Made by a program: the position numbers and the translations under genes. DNA of 64,000 nt from Streptomyces sp. CB02400 (GTDB lineage: Bacteria; Actinomycetota; Actinomycetes; Streptomycetales; Streptomycetaceae). Shown in pieces: positions 25,662 to 36,699 of this stretch. The stretch lies in the NCBI RefSeq assembly GCF_001905725.1, contig NZ_LIWB01000001.1, forward strand, positions 1,159,881 through 1,223,880, in the 5' to 3' direction. The notes below the pieces were generated by a model that saw only the letters and a program-made list of their open reading frames with translations, was not told where the DNA came from and made no database searches. Positions within the stretch are counted from its first letter, which is position 1. Each line of letters starts with the position of its first letter.

Positions 25662-26102
25662 ATGGCCGACATCTACGAACTCCAGCTCACGCTCGACCTG
25701 CCGGGCTCGCTCCCGCCGCAGGACCTCGCCCTGCTCCGCTGGCATCTGGGAGAGGAAGGCGGCCGGCAGGACGACGGGTACGAGTACCCCCTCTGGGGAG
25801 ACCGGGGGCCGGCGCTGCGGATCGGGGGCGCGCTGGTCGGGGAGCTGTGCTCCGACGGGCCGCAGTGGGCGCTGACCGTGCGGCAGGAGGCGCATCCCGA
25901 CGAGTTCGACGATCTGCGCAGGATGGTGCTGTGGCTCGGCGCGCGTACGACGACCGTGGGCACCGTGGGGTACCTCCGTTTCTACGAGTCCCATGTTCCC
26001 GACGTGCTGGTCGCGGAGGCGGGAGCCGTCCGCAGCGCGGTCCTGCGGGTGGAGAAGGTCCTCGAGTCGGCGACCGAGGTGATCCCCGACCCCTACGCGT
26101 GA
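25662..26102 (+). CDS. conserved hypothetical protein
   Basis: 146 aa from the ATG at 25662. It begins MADIYELQLTLDLPGSLPPQ, with alternating strand/helix features (LRIGGALVGELCSDGPQWAL, GTVGYLRFYES). The fold looks like a small alpha/beta domain without catalytic residues I can recognise. It stands alone, divergent from the zinc-finger gene and convergent with the YceI gene. Proteins beginning in this way are widespread in Streptomyces; no function can be stated. Confidence 0.6.
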   Translation: MADIYELQLTLDLPGSLPPQDLALLRWHLGEEGGRQDDGYEYPLWGDRGPALRIGGALVGELCSDGPQWALTVRQEAHPDEFDDLRRMVLWLGARTTTVGTVGYLRFYESHVPDVLVAEAGAVRSAVLRVEKVLESATEVIPDPYA

Positions 26103-26139
26103 ACCGGGGCCGATCGAGGACCATCCCGTCCGCGCCGGC

Positions 26140-27063
26140 CTACTCCGGGGGCGTGGGGGTCTCGGGGGTGCGGTACATCGCCTGGACGTCCAGCTCCAGT
26201 TGCACGGTCGGGCCGACGACCGCGATGCCGCGGGCCAGCATCGAGCGCCAGTTGAGGGTGAAGTCCTCGCGGTGCAGCTCCGCCTTCGCCAGGGCCGCAC
26301 AGCGCAGCTCCTGTTCGTAACCGCCGTTCACCGTGCCGAGGTACGTCGTGTCCAGTCCCACGGAGCGGCTGGTGCCGTGCATGGTGAGCGTGCCGTTCAG
26401 CGTCCACCTGGAGCCGCCCCGGTAGACGAACCGGGTGCTGGTGAAGTCGATGTACGGGTAGTGCTCGACGTCGAGGAAGTCGGCGGAGCGCAGGTGGTTG
26501 TCGCGGGTCCTGTTGCCCGTGGTGATGCTGGCGGCGTCGATGCGCACCGAGACCCGGGAGTCGTCCATGTCCGGCGTGATGTGGATGCCGCCGGTGAAGC
26601 GGGTGAAGCGTCCGTGGACGTGGGCCATGCCCACGTGCTTGGCGATGAAGCGGATCGCGGTGTGCGGCGGGTCGAACAGCCAGGTGCCGGGCGGCGGCAG
26701 TTCCAGTTGGCGAGCGGGCAGCAGCGCGACGCGCGCCGGGGGGAGGGCGGTGCCGGCGGCTATGTCGACGTTGCTGCGGGCCGGGGTGAGGCCCTCCGCC
26801 GCGACCATCACGCTGTAGGAGCCGGGCGGGAGCGCCGCCACGAACAGACCGTACGGATCGGTGGTGCCGTGGGCGGCGACCCGGTGGCTGTCCAGGGCGG
26901 TCACCGTGACCTCGGCACCGCCCAAGGGCTGTCCCAGGGGATCGACGACCTCGCAACCGTACGCGCCGGCGCCGGCCGGCAGAGGCAGCGAGAGGTCCGG
27001 TGCGGCGCCGGGGCCGCCGCGGGAACGCCGACGCCGGAGCAGTCCGAGGGCCATGCGGTTCAC
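26140..27063 (-). CDS. YceI-family lipid-binding-like protein with N-terminal carboxypeptidase-regulatory-like domain
   Basis: 307 aa (GTG at 27063; ATG at 27054 also possible). Residues ~30-105 are a beta-sandwich of the carboxypeptidase-regulatory type (CEVVDPLGQPLGGAEVTVTA, PPGSYSVMVAAEGLTPA). The rest is YceI: PPHTAIRFIAKHVGMAHVHG, TRDNHLRSADFLDVEHYPYI, GTLTMHGTSRSV. YceI proteins form lipocalin-like barrels that bind polyprenoid or amide lipids. No signal peptide is visible, so this one is probably cytoplasmic or exported by another route. Upstream a TTTAATACTTGA element resembles one before the zwf operon. Confidence 0.85.
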   Translation of the reverse strand: MNRMALGLLRRRRSRGGPGAAPDLSLPLPAGAGAYGCEVVDPLGQPLGGAEVTVTALDSHRVAAHGTTDPYGLFVAALPPGSYSVMVAAEGLTPARSNVDIAAGTALPPARVALLPARQLELPPPGTWLFDPPHTAIRFIAKHVGMAHVHGRFTRFTGGIHITPDMDDSRVSVRIDAASITTGNRTRDNHLRSADFLDVEHYPYIDFTSTRFVYRGGSRWTLNGTLTMHGTSRSVGLDTTYLGTVNGGYEQELRCAALAKAELHREDFTLNWRSMLARGIAVVGPTVQLELDVQAMYRTPETPTPPE

Positions 27064-27539
27064 CTTTCTTCCTGCGTGTCACCACCGCGTGACCCGCACC
27101 GAAAGACGTGTTCGCGGTCGTCGAGAGCCGCCGGTGAGGGATTGCAGACGCGATGAAGTCAAGTATTAAACGATCATAGGGCAGGTGGAGCGGAGTGGTT
27201 CGTCGCCGGGGTCGGCGTGCGGCACGGCTTGTCCGTGTGCCGGATCGGTGTGAACCGCCGTCATCCCGGCCATTCGAGGGGGCGTATCGCGCCCGCCGAT
27301 GGTGATTCTTTGCTCCGGTGCTGTGGCGAACGTCATCTGAAACAGCGGAAGATTCACACGCGGCTCGCGGTCCCGTCACGCGGTCCACACATCACGCGGT
27401 CCACACATAGCGCGGGCCGCGCCGCCGCGTCGGTCGGCTTCGTCCGTCCGCGCAGAAGGAGAAAGCCCGTACGTTGCGTGAGCGTACGGGCGAGGGTGAG
27501 GGCGACAGCGACGCCGGTGTGGTCGGCGCCCGGCAGCGC
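27064..27539. other. 476-base intergenic region: motif, tandem repeat, hairpin
   Basis: No gene seen. At 27157-27172 (minus strand) the AT-rich element TTTAATACTTGACT may be promoter or operator for the YceI gene. A 16-bp unit (TCACGCGGTCCACACA) is exactly duplicated at 27376-27391 and 27392-27407. A hairpin lies near the right end and is listed separately. Confidence 0.5.
27465..27491 (-). terminator. hairpin terminator downstream of HD-domain gene
   Basis: GCCCGTACG (27465-27473) and CGTACGGGC (27483-27491) form a perfect 9-bp stem with a 9-base loop, followed on the minus strand by TTTC. It lies ~50 bases after the HD gene stop. Confidence 0.65.
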
Positions 27540-28139
27540 TCACGGGCGGGCGGGCGCATCCCCGTACGGCACCGGCCGGTCGAGGTCCGGGTCGCCGAAC
27601 TCCGTGCGCAGGGCCTCGAACGCGGTCACCTTGTCCTCGCCGAAGCGGCGGACGTGGGCGGCGTACTCGTCCGGGGTGAGGAACACCGAGGGCCTGGACT
27701 TGGTGTGGAACTTGTCCGCGTACATCACCAGCCGCTCCTCCGCCGTCACCGCGAGGTAGTCGGCGGGAGGCAGCGGGAGGCGCTGGGTCGCGATGTCGTG
27801 GCGGGTGAGTCCTACGCCGGTGTGGTGGGAGCAGAACCGGCACAGGGGCTCGGGGAAGCCCTCCCCGGCGAGGAGTTCGTGGCCGAGCAGGCCGTGGCGG
27901 ACGTAGTTCCCGTGGTCCAGCCTGCCGTCGTCGCCGTAGAGGCGGTAGACGCCGATGTCGTGGAGGAGGCAGCCGGCACGGACCAGTTCGGCGTCGACGT
28001 CGAGGCGTGAGACCGATATGAGCCGCTCGGCGACGCTCCAGACGATCTCGCAGTGCGTGTGGACGAGCGCGAACGCCTCGGCGGTGGGCGCGTGCTTCTG
28101 GTGCAGCGCGCGGATCTCTTCGGGTCCCGGAATCCTCAC
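27540..28139 (-). CDS. HD-domain metal-dependent phosphohydrolase
   Basis: 199 aa from the GTG at 28139. The HD signature is intact: VHTHCEIVWSVAERL (first His ~26-28), AGCLLHDIGVYRLYG (His-Asp ~58-59), then HELL and FCSHHTGVG, giving the usual His/Asp metal ligands. The C-terminal third (MYADKFHTKSRPSVFLTPDE) is typical of stand-alone HD hydrolases often annotated as HDIG proteins. Likely acts on a nucleotide or similar phosphomonoester; substrate unknown. It is transcribed away from the receptor gene (28 bases apart, same strand), so the two could share a transcript. Confidence 0.8.
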   Translation of the reverse strand: MRIPGPEEIRALHQKHAPTAEAFALVHTHCEIVWSVAERLISVSRLDVDAELVRAGCLLHDIGVYRLYGDDGRLDHGNYVRHGLLGHELLAGEGFPEPLCRFCSHHTGVGLTRHDIATQRLPLPPADYLAVTAEERLVMYADKFHTKSRPSVFLTPDEYAAHVRRFGEDKVTAFEALRTEFGDPDLDRPVPYGDAPARP

Positions 28140-28167
28140 GCGGGGAGCGTAACAACCGGTGCTCCGC

Positions 28168-31023
28168 TCACTCGATCGAGCATTCCCGCACGGTGAGCGG
28201 TTCGGTGCTGCCGGCCGTTCTGCTGCACAGGACCTCCGCCTTCGAGATGCCCTCGGTCGTTCTGCGGACCCGGTTGAGGACGATGCTGTGGCCGTGGCGT
28301 TCCTCGTACAGGGGCGCGTCGGTGAAGTCGATCGTTCCGGTGGCCATGCCGTCGAGCTTGACGTTTCTGAGGTTGACCCAGGTCGCCGAGCGGCTCTGGC
28401 GTACGTCCCCGAGGCTGGCCGCCCAGTACAGGGCACGGGTGGCGTCGTGGGAGAGGGCCGTCTGCCCGCTCGCGAAGTCGGCGGCGTCGTACGTGGCCTT
28501 TCCGTCCTCCAGCCAGGGGAGGTAGTTGGCGGCGCCCTCGTAGAAGGCGGTCCTGGACGAGGCCTCCTTCAGCTCGGCCAGGGCCGCGTGGTACAGCGTG
28601 ATCCGCGGGGCCACGCCGTCGCGGCCGCCCGTGCCGGAGAACCTGGCCTTGCTCAGGTCGTCACCCGTGAGGATCGAGATCTGCCGGTTCGCGCAGCCCG
28701 GTTCGGTGGTGAGCTGCGTCATCAGCGGTCCGATGTCCTCGACCCGTCCGGCGAAGTAGATCACCGAGGGAACGTTCTCGCCCCGGCAGATGCTCTCCGC
28801 GTGCGACCGCAGTTCGGGCTTGCCGTTCGCCACCCGGTAGCGCCGCGCGGGCAGCATCCGGAAACCCTCCCGGTCCAGCATCTCCCCGCCGTACAGGGCC
28901 TGTTCGCTGGTGTAACGGTCCTGCGACTCCTTGGTGTCGCGGGCCAGCACCAGGGCGTGCGGGGCCCTGTCCCCGGCGCGCAGCTGCCGGGCTATGAGAC
29001 CGAGTGCCTCGGCCTGGTGCTCGTCGGGAGCCGCGAGGCTGAACCAGTTGGAGAACTCCTTCGGCAGGTAGGTCGCCGAGTTGGTGCCGGAGACGATGGG
29101 CAGCCCCACCGCGTGCAGCCGGCGCGTGACGTCGGGGCTGCTCTGCAGGTCGCGGCCGAAGCCGACCACGCCGACGACGGTCGGGTCGCGGTCGGCGTAC
29201 TCGGCGATCGCGTCGGCCGTGACCCGCTGGTGGCCCATGTCCGAGCCGCCGTTGGCGAGCAGCACCCGCAGTTTCACCCTGTAGTTCTCGTTGACCACGC
29301 GCTGGGCGAGGTACACGCCGGTCAGCTCCTCGGCGCCCTTGACCAGGGACGGGTCCACCGAGGAGGAGCTCAGCGGTCCCGCGTACACCACGGTGACGTA
29401 GGCGTCGGGGTGGTCGCGCAGGACTTCGGTGTTCTCGACGCGCACCAGTCTCTCCAGCTCCTGCAGCCGCTTTCCCTCCCCGGCCGTTCCACCGCTCAGG
29501 TGCGCGCCGAACCGGACGTCTCCGGTGGCTATGCCGACACACTCCGTGCCGCCGCCGGGCGCGGGACGCCGCTCGGTGTCGCGGTCGGCGGTCAGCAGGC
29601 CCGCCGAGCAGTACGTCCGGTGCAGTTCGCGGGCGTGGACGACGCCCGCGGTGACGACCAGGGCGAGGACGAGGAGCAGACTGTGCGCCGACCACACCAG
29701 GCGGGCCACGGGCGGCCGGTGCCCGGCCCTGACGCACCGCCAGTCCGTCTGCCGCAGCTGCACCAGCTCGCCGGGGGGCAGCGGGATCCTCAGCACCCAG
29801 GGCAGGGCGTTCGTCCTGCTCGGTGACTGATCGGCCCGGAGGTTCCCGGCCCATTCGTCGTACCAGTGCCGCAGTCGTTGGGGGAGACGCGAGGGTTGGG
29901 AGGGCGGCTGCTGCGGCCGGTTGAGCGAAGGGTTCGCGTCCGCGCCCCGGTCGAGCAGGGGCGCGTCGCCCGCCGCCACGCTCGCCACGATCAGCAGCGG
30001 GTCGAGCTCGCTGCGCCGGCTGCGGACGTCGCTGACCGCCCTGATCAGCTCTATGCCGCCGTTCTCCCGGCCCACCCGGCGCAGGAACAGCACCGGCGGG
30101 CGCGTCCGCTTGAATCCCCGCAGGTCCCAGCTGCCGCGCCGGTGGTTGTCCCGCAGGTCCTCGAAGAGTGCCAGCACGTACAGCTGGAGGGGGAACGGGC
30201 CACCCTCGCGCATGGCCTCGGCCACGTCGTAGGCGCGGGCCGCGATGGCCCGCCAGGAGCGGACGGGCCGCAGCAGCCGCACGCTGGTCGACTGGCGGCG
30301 GGCGGCGGACTGGAGGAACGTCGTGGTCAGGAACCACCGGCTCTCCCTGCGCAGCCACAGGAAGAGGGGAGCGCGCCCGGGGACGTGGTTGAGGCCGGCG
30401 AGGAGGATCATCAGCCCGATGCCCGCCAGGACGGCGATGTACCACTCGGGGCGGGTGAGCAGCGCGGTGAAGGCACCCAGGACGCCCATGGGGAGGAACT
30501 GCTGCACGTCGTTGAGCAGTACCTGCCGGTGCCGGCGCGAGGGTCTGCGAGGGCGCCAGCGCTGCTTGGCCAGGATGCGCAGCAGATGTGTCTGGGCCCG
30601 CTCCCGCTGGGCGTTCCCGTCCGGAGTGCCGCCGGGGGCGGTCGGCCAGTGCTCGCGCATCTCCGGGTCGTCGGTGGCCTCCTGGAGGGCGCGCACCAGG
30701 TTGAGGCGGGGGAAGGAGTAGGGGCGGTAGGAGGCGGACCGGTCGCCCCACTTCCTGGAGTCACCGAGGTCGACCAGGAGCCGCGCGGCCCGGGCGGTCG
30801 GATCGAGGTCCCCCGGCTGTGGCTCGGTCGAGGCGACGGCCAGGCGCGTACCGTGACGCTGCTGCCCCTCGCTCAGCTCGTCGACGAGTCCGGTGACCCG
30901 GTCGTCGTCGGCGGAGTCCTCGGCGTGCAGCACGATCACCGGCATCGGGGGATCGCTGGTCCGGAAGTCCTGGATCAGGGACTCCAGCTGGCGCTGGACG
31001 TCGATGCCCGCCTCGGTCGACAT
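28168..31023 (-). CDS. large membrane-anchored protein with C-terminal ABC-type substrate-binding domain
   Basis: 951 aa from the ATG at 31023; a GTG near 31078 with a GGGGGG Shine-Dalgarno-like run is a credible longer start. A cytoplasmic region (~1-170) carries an alpha/beta segment (MPVIVLHAEDSADDDRVTGL, RAARLLVDLGD). Two hydrophobic segments near 174-212 (YIAVLAGIGLMILLAGLNHV) and one at ~440-462 (SLLLVLALVVTAGVV) anchor it. Residues ~480-951 are an extracellular periplasmic-binding-protein fold (VTVVYAGPLSSSS, VVGVVGFGRDLQSSPDVTRR, PIVSGTNSATYL, DRYTSEQALYGGEM, VIYFAGRVEDIGPLM) of the branched-chain amino-acid receptor type. No permease or ATPase gene is adjacent, so it is likelier a sensor than a transporter component. 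Related proteins are seen across Streptomyces. Confidence 0.7.
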   Translation of the reverse strand: MSTEAGIDVQRQLESLIQDFRTSDPPMPVIVLHAEDSADDDRVTGLVDELSEGQQRHGTRLAVASTEPQPGDLDPTARAARLLVDLGDSRKWGDRSASYRPYSFPRLNLVRALQEATDDPEMREHWPTAPGGTPDGNAQRERAQTHLLRILAKQRWRPRRPSRRHRQVLLNDVQQFLPMGVLGAFTALLTRPEWYIAVLAGIGLMILLAGLNHVPGRAPLFLWLRRESRWFLTTTFLQSAARRQSTSVRLLRPVRSWRAIAARAYDVAEAMREGGPFPLQLYVLALFEDLRDNHRRGSWDLRGFKRTRPPVLFLRRVGRENGGIELIRAVSDVRSRRSELDPLLIVASVAAGDAPLLDRGADANPSLNRPQQPPSQPSRLPQRLRHWYDEWAGNLRADQSPSRTNALPWVLRIPLPPGELVQLRQTDWRCVRAGHRPPVARLVWSAHSLLLVLALVVTAGVVHARELHRTYCSAGLLTADRDTERRPAPGGGTECVGIATGDVRFGAHLSGGTAGEGKRLQELERLVRVENTEVLRDHPDAYVTVVYAGPLSSSSVDPSLVKGAEELTGVYLAQRVVNENYRVKLRVLLANGGSDMGHQRVTADAIAEYADRDPTVVGVVGFGRDLQSSPDVTRRLHAVGLPIVSGTNSATYLPKEFSNWFSLAAPDEHQAEALGLIARQLRAGDRAPHALVLARDTKESQDRYTSEQALYGGEMLDREGFRMLPARRYRVANGKPELRSHAESICRGENVPSVIYFAGRVEDIGPLMTQLTTEPGCANRQISILTGDDLSKARFSGTGGRDGVAPRITLYHAALAELKEASSRTAFYEGAANYLPWLEDGKATYDAADFASGQTALSHDATRALYWAASLGDVRQSRSATWVNLRNVKLDGMATGTIDFTDAPLYEERHGHSIVLNRVRRTTEGISKAEVLCSRTAGSTEPLTVRECSIE

Positions 31024-31334
31024 GCCCGGGTGACCGCCCGGGCAGTCCTGTGGGAAATTCTGGTCACGGCCGTGCACGGACACCCCCCGTGGTCGTAAGA
31101 CACATGTGTCGCAAGCGCCTTGTGAGGATAACTCCCACCCCTGACAACCGCCCCCGGCGCAACGGCGGTCCGTCGGTGCGGTGATGCCGTGGCCGGTGGT
31201 GTCGCCTTCGGCGGGCAGCGTCACACGATCGGGTGGTGCTGTGCGATGCGGGCACGTGCGGGGCGGGCGGTCCGTTCGATCCGGTGACGGGAACATCTCC
31301 CGTCCTCATACGACACGGACGACCGGAGGACATC

Positions 31335-31874
31335 ATGAGCCTGCATCTCCACCGCAACCCCGACGGCACGACGACCGGGCGGAACGAGGCCACCGGCTTC
31401 ACCGTGACACACACCGAAGAGGAGGAGGTGAAGCGGCAGTTGTACGAGGACGCGGGGTGGGCGTACACGCCGCCACCGCCTCCTGTCCCGCCGGGGTTCC
31501 ACCGGTTCGCCCTGGTGCACGACGAGTTCGAGCACACCGGGTTCGGGGACGAGCGGTACGCGGGGCTGAGGGCGCGCCCACCGGAGGGGTGCGCACCGGT
31601 CGACCGGGGTTGTTTCGCCCTGGAGTGCGAGCGGCCGGGGAAGACGCTGCTGGACGCGGTCGCCGGTACCGTCGCGGAGGTCCGCCGTGAGCACGGGCTG
31701 GTGATGAACAGCCTGGGTGTCGAGAAGCCGGACGAGTGGTACGGAGCCGACCGGAACGGCCATGCGGGGGTGATCGCCGCTCACCTGATGCTGACGGCGA
31801 TCCACCGGGCCCGTGTGCTCGGCTACGGGCGCAAGGACCTGGTCCGGCTCCTCGACGCGGCGGGTGTCGAGTAA
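31335..31874 (+). CDS. hypothetical protein with Pro-rich segment
   Basis: 179 aa; the ATG at 31335 is preceded by GGAGGA (31325-31330) at ideal spacing, which fixes the start. The first ~40 residues (MSLHLHRNPDGTTTGRNEAT) look like a small beta domain. A PPPPPVPPG run at ~51-59 separates it from a helical C-terminal part (TLLDAVAGTVAEVRREHGL, RKDLVRLLDAAG). No recognised family. It stands alone between two minus-strand genes. The 311-base region before it contains a GACACATGTGTC palindrome (31099-31110) and otherwise nothing I can identify. Confidence 0.6.
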   Translation: MSLHLHRNPDGTTTGRNEATGFTVTHTEEEEVKRQLYEDAGWAYTPPPPPVPPGFHRFALVHDEFEHTGFGDERYAGLRARPPEGCAPVDRGCFALECERPGKTLLDAVAGTVAEVRREHGLVMNSLGVEKPDEWYGADRNGHAGVIAAHLMLTAIHRARVLGYGRKDLVRLLDAAGVE

Positions 31875-32132
31875 CGAGCAGGCGGCGGGGTGAGGGGGAC
31901 GGGGGCCCCGAGGTCACACCGTGGGCCGCCGGAGATCCGGCCCGGCAACTCGGCTACCGGCACCCTGCCGCCCGCGGGGCTGCCGCCCACGGTGCGAGGC
32001 GGCAGCCGGCCGGCCGGCTCGGGCCACATGGTCGGCACGGAGGGCGGACCGGACCGCACCGCCATGGTCGCGCGACACCCGGTCGTGAAGCGCCCGCCCC
32101 TGGAACAGCGGGTCCGCACCCCCGGCCGGCCG

Positions 32133-32897
32133 TCAGCTCGTGACCAGCTCCCGCCGCACCTCGGGCCCGGCCGGAGCCGTCTCCACCCGGGACGTCCGCC
32201 ACAGCCACAGCACGTCCCGGCCGAACGACCACACCAGCAGCCCCAGCGCCAGCACCACCACACCGACATTGACCACGTGCGGCAGCAGGGCCGCCCCGGC
32301 CAGCAGCAACAGCACGCCCTGGAGCGCGGCCACCGTCTTGCGGGCCGTGCTCGGCGGGAGCGGGGCGGTCAGCCAGGGCCAGACACGCGCGGCGGCCACG
32401 AAGACGTACCGCATACCGCCGATGAGGAGCACCCATGGACCCATCGCCGTCGACACGTACACACTCAGCACCAGGATCAGGAACGCGTCCACCTCCATGT
32501 CGAAGCGGGCGCCCAGCGGGGTCGACGTACCGGTCCTGCGGGCCACCTTGCCGTCCACGCCGTCCAGGATCAGGGCCACGGCGGTCAGGCCGACGAAGAG
32601 CGAGACGGGCGGTGAGTCCTGGAACGAGTCGGCGACCAGCGCGGTGACCCCGCCGACGAGGGTGGCGCGGCCGAGCGTGACCCGGTTGGCCGCGCCGAAG
32701 GAGCGCAGCCGGGACCGGTGCAGGGCCCGGGAGAGCACCGCCCAGGTGGCGAACGCGAACGCGAGGCCGGTCAGCCAGCCCGCGGGGCCCATGCCGATCG
32801 CCGTACCGATCAGGACCAGCAACAGGACCTGTACACCCGCCCCCACGGCGGTCTCCTGCTGTACGAGCCTCGCGTCGTAACTGTTGTTCAGGGTCAC
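32133..32897 (-). CDS. CDP-alcohol phosphatidyltransferase family enzyme
   Basis: 254 aa from the GTG at 32897, preceded by GGAGGG. The diagnostic DG(x2)AR(x8)G(x3)D(x3)D motif is present: DGKVAR, then G and D in GARFDMEVD (~130-155). About six membrane helices surround it ([47 protein letters not shown]). The family transfers a phosphoalcohol from a CDP-linked donor to an alcohol acceptor, usually making phospholipid headgroups. It is divergent from the dehydrogenase gene with ~108 bases between them, and probably belongs to the same cluster as that gene and those downstream. Confidence 0.85.
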   Translation of the reverse strand: MTLNNSYDARLVQQETAVGAGVQVLLLVLIGTAIGMGPAGWLTGLAFAFATWAVLSRALHRSRLRSFGAANRVTLGRATLVGGVTALVADSFQDSPPVSLFVGLTAVALILDGVDGKVARRTGTSTPLGARFDMEVDAFLILVLSVYVSTAMGPWVLLIGGMRYVFVAAARVWPWLTAPLPPSTARKTVAALQGVLLLLAGAALLPHVVNVGVVVLALGLLVWSFGRDVLWLWRTSRVETAPAGPEVRRELVTS

Positions 32898-33005
32898 CGA
32901 ACACCCTCCGGCCGTGTGACAGAGTCGATCAACGCCGCTACCTTGTGCGCGGCCTGTGCACCACTCGGTACGCGCGCAGCTTCCCGATCGTTCAGGAGGA
33001 ATTCG

Positions 33006-33983
33006 ATGAACCGCACCGCACGTGCGTTCTGGCTCGACTCGCCTGGCCGAGGGGCGATCCATGAGGTCGGCCTGCCCGCCCCCGGCGCGGACGAGGTGCT
33101 GGTGCGCTCGCTGTACTCCGGGGTGAGCAGGGGCACGGAGACGCTCGTCTTCCGTGGTGGGGTGCCGGAAAGCCAGCACGCCGTCATGCGGGCACCGTTC
33201 CAGGAGGGTGACTTCCCGGCCCCCGTGAAGTACGGCTACCTCAACGTGGGGGTGGTGGAGGAGGGACCGGAGGCGCTCGTCGGACGCACCGTGTTCTGCC
33301 TCTACCCGCACCAGACGCGGTACGTCGTCCCGGCGGGCGCCGTCACACCCGTGCCCGACGGTGTGCCCGCCGGACGGGCCGTGCTCGCCGGCACCGTGGA
33401 GACCGCCGTCAACGCGTTGTGGGACGCCGCGCCGCTGGTCGGCGACCGGATCGCCGTCGTCGGCGGCGGGATGGTCGGCTGCTCGGTGGCCGCGCTGCTG
33501 GCACGGTTCCCCGGCGTACGGATACAGCTCGTCGACGCCGACCCGACGCGCGCCAGGACCGCGGCGGCGCTCGGCGTCGGGTTCGCGCTGCCCGGTGACG
33601 CGCTCGGCGAGTGCGACCTGGTCGTGCACGCCAGCGCCACCGAGCAGGGACTCGGCCGGGCGCTCGAACTGCTCCGCCCCGAGGGCACCGTCGTCGAACT
33701 GAGCTGGTACGGCGACCGGAAGGTGAGCCTCCCGCTGGGCGAGGCCTTCCACTCCCGGCGACTGGTCATCCGCGGCAGCCAGGTCGGCACCGTCTCCCCG
33801 GCCCGCGCCAACCGCGGTTACGCCGACCGGCTGGCCCTCGCCCTCGACCTGCTCTCCGACCCCGCCCTCGACGCCCTCGTCACCGGCGAGTCCGCCTTCG
33901 AGGAACTGCCCGACGTCATGCCCCGCCTCGCCTCCGGGGAGACACCGGCCCTGTGCCACCGCGTGCGCTACGACACCCCGTAG
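33006..33983 (+). CDS. zinc-independent MDR-type dehydrogenase
   Basis: 325 aa; ATG at 33006 after AGGAGGA. The N-terminal GroES-like domain begins [16 protein letters not shown] and holds [15 protein letters not shown]; the Rossmann domain has [17 protein letters not shown]. The catalytic zinc-binding cysteine/His pattern of alcohol dehydrogenases is not evident. This subtype (oxidoreductase with SRGTE motif) occurs in natural product and chlorophyll-like pathways. Likely an NAD(P)-dependent oxidoreductase in the cluster that continues with the PTPS homologue 132 bases downstream. Substrate unknown. Confidence 0.8.
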   Translation: MNRTARAFWLDSPGRGAIHEVGLPAPGADEVLVRSLYSGVSRGTETLVFRGGVPESQHAVMRAPFQEGDFPAPVKYGYLNVGVVEEGPEALVGRTVFCLYPHQTRYVVPAGAVTPVPDGVPAGRAVLAGTVETAVNALWDAAPLVGDRIAVVGGGMVGCSVAALLARFPGVRIQLVDADPTRARTAAALGVGFALPGDALGECDLVVHASATEQGLGRALELLRPEGTVVELSWYGDRKVSLPLGEAFHSRRLVIRGSQVGTVSPARANRGYADRLALALDLLSDPALDALVTGESAFEELPDVMPRLASGETPALCHRVRYDTP

Positions 33984-34028
33984 CGGGGCCGGCACGCCTG
34001 ACCTGAGAAAAGACGTAGGGGACGCTGA

Positions 34029-35724
<1,696 letters not shown>

Positions 35725-35728
<4 letters not shown>

Positions 35729-36699
35729 CCGAATCGGCGACCACCACCCAGCACGGCGGGACGATCCCGGTCCCGCCCGGCAGCCGGGAGGTCATTCCCG
35801 GTGCCGGCCCCGCGCCCCGCCCCGGGGAGCGGGCCACCCTGCGGCTGCGGGACACCGGCGACGACGAACCGGCCCGCTACGCGCCCGAGTGGCTGCAACT
35901 GCGGGAACCCGCCGACGCCGCCGCCCGGTCGTACGATCTGCTGGATCCGCTGCGCGTCCGGCTCGCCAACCTGCCGCGCCGGGCGGACGGTCTCGTCATC
36001 CACGACATCGGCTGCGGCACCGGTTCGATGGGCCGCTGGCTCGCCCCCCGTCTCGACGGCGCCCAGCACTGGGTCCTGCACGACCGGGACCCCTACCTGC
36101 TGCACTTCGCCGCCGTCGCCTCCCCGCGCTCCGCCGCCGACGGCAGCCATGTCACCGTCGAGACCCGGCGCGGTGACGTCGCCAGGATCACCTCGGACGC
36201 GCTGGCCGGTGCCTCCCTGGTGACGGCGTCCGCGCTGCTCGACGTCCTCACCCGCGAGGAGGTCGGCGCCCTCGCCGCCGCCTGCGCGGGAGCCGGCTGT
36301 CCGGCCCTGCTGACGTTGTCGGTGGCCGGACGGGTGGAGCTGACCGAGCCGCATCCGCTGGACCGCGAGATCACGGAGGCGTTCAACGCCCACCAGCGGA
36401 GTGGCGGGCTGCTCGGGCCGGACGCGGTCACGGTGGCCGCCGAGGCGTTCGCCGAGCACGGTGCGACGGTACGGATCAACCCGAGCCCTTGGCGGCTGGG
36501 TCCCGGGGAGGCCGCGTTGACCGAGCAGTGGCTGCGGGGGTGGGTCGGTGCGGCGGTGGAGGAGCGGCCGGAACTGGCGTCGCGTGCCGACGGTTATCTG
36601 GCCGAGCGGCTGGATGCTTGTGCGGCGGGGGAGTTGCGGGCCGTCGTCCAGCACAGTGATCTGCTCGCTCTGTGCCGGCCGGTGGACGGGGCCGCATGA
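35725..36699 (+). CDS. class I SAM-dependent methyltransferase
   Basis: 324 aa from the ATG at 35725. Motif I VIHDIGCGTGSMGRWL (~93-108) and acidic motif VLHDRDPYLLH (~120-130) form the SAM-binding pocket; TASALLDVLTREEV is motif IV-like. The Pro/Gly-rich first ~45 residues are probably disordered. ATGA overlaps at both ends bind it to the glycosyltransferase and flippase-like genes. Likely methylates an O or N atom in the cluster's product. Confidence 0.85.

Noticed and set aside
31099..31110. GACACATGTGTC palindrome
   Set aside because: A single 12-bp palindrome with no partner site or matching regulator; may be chance.
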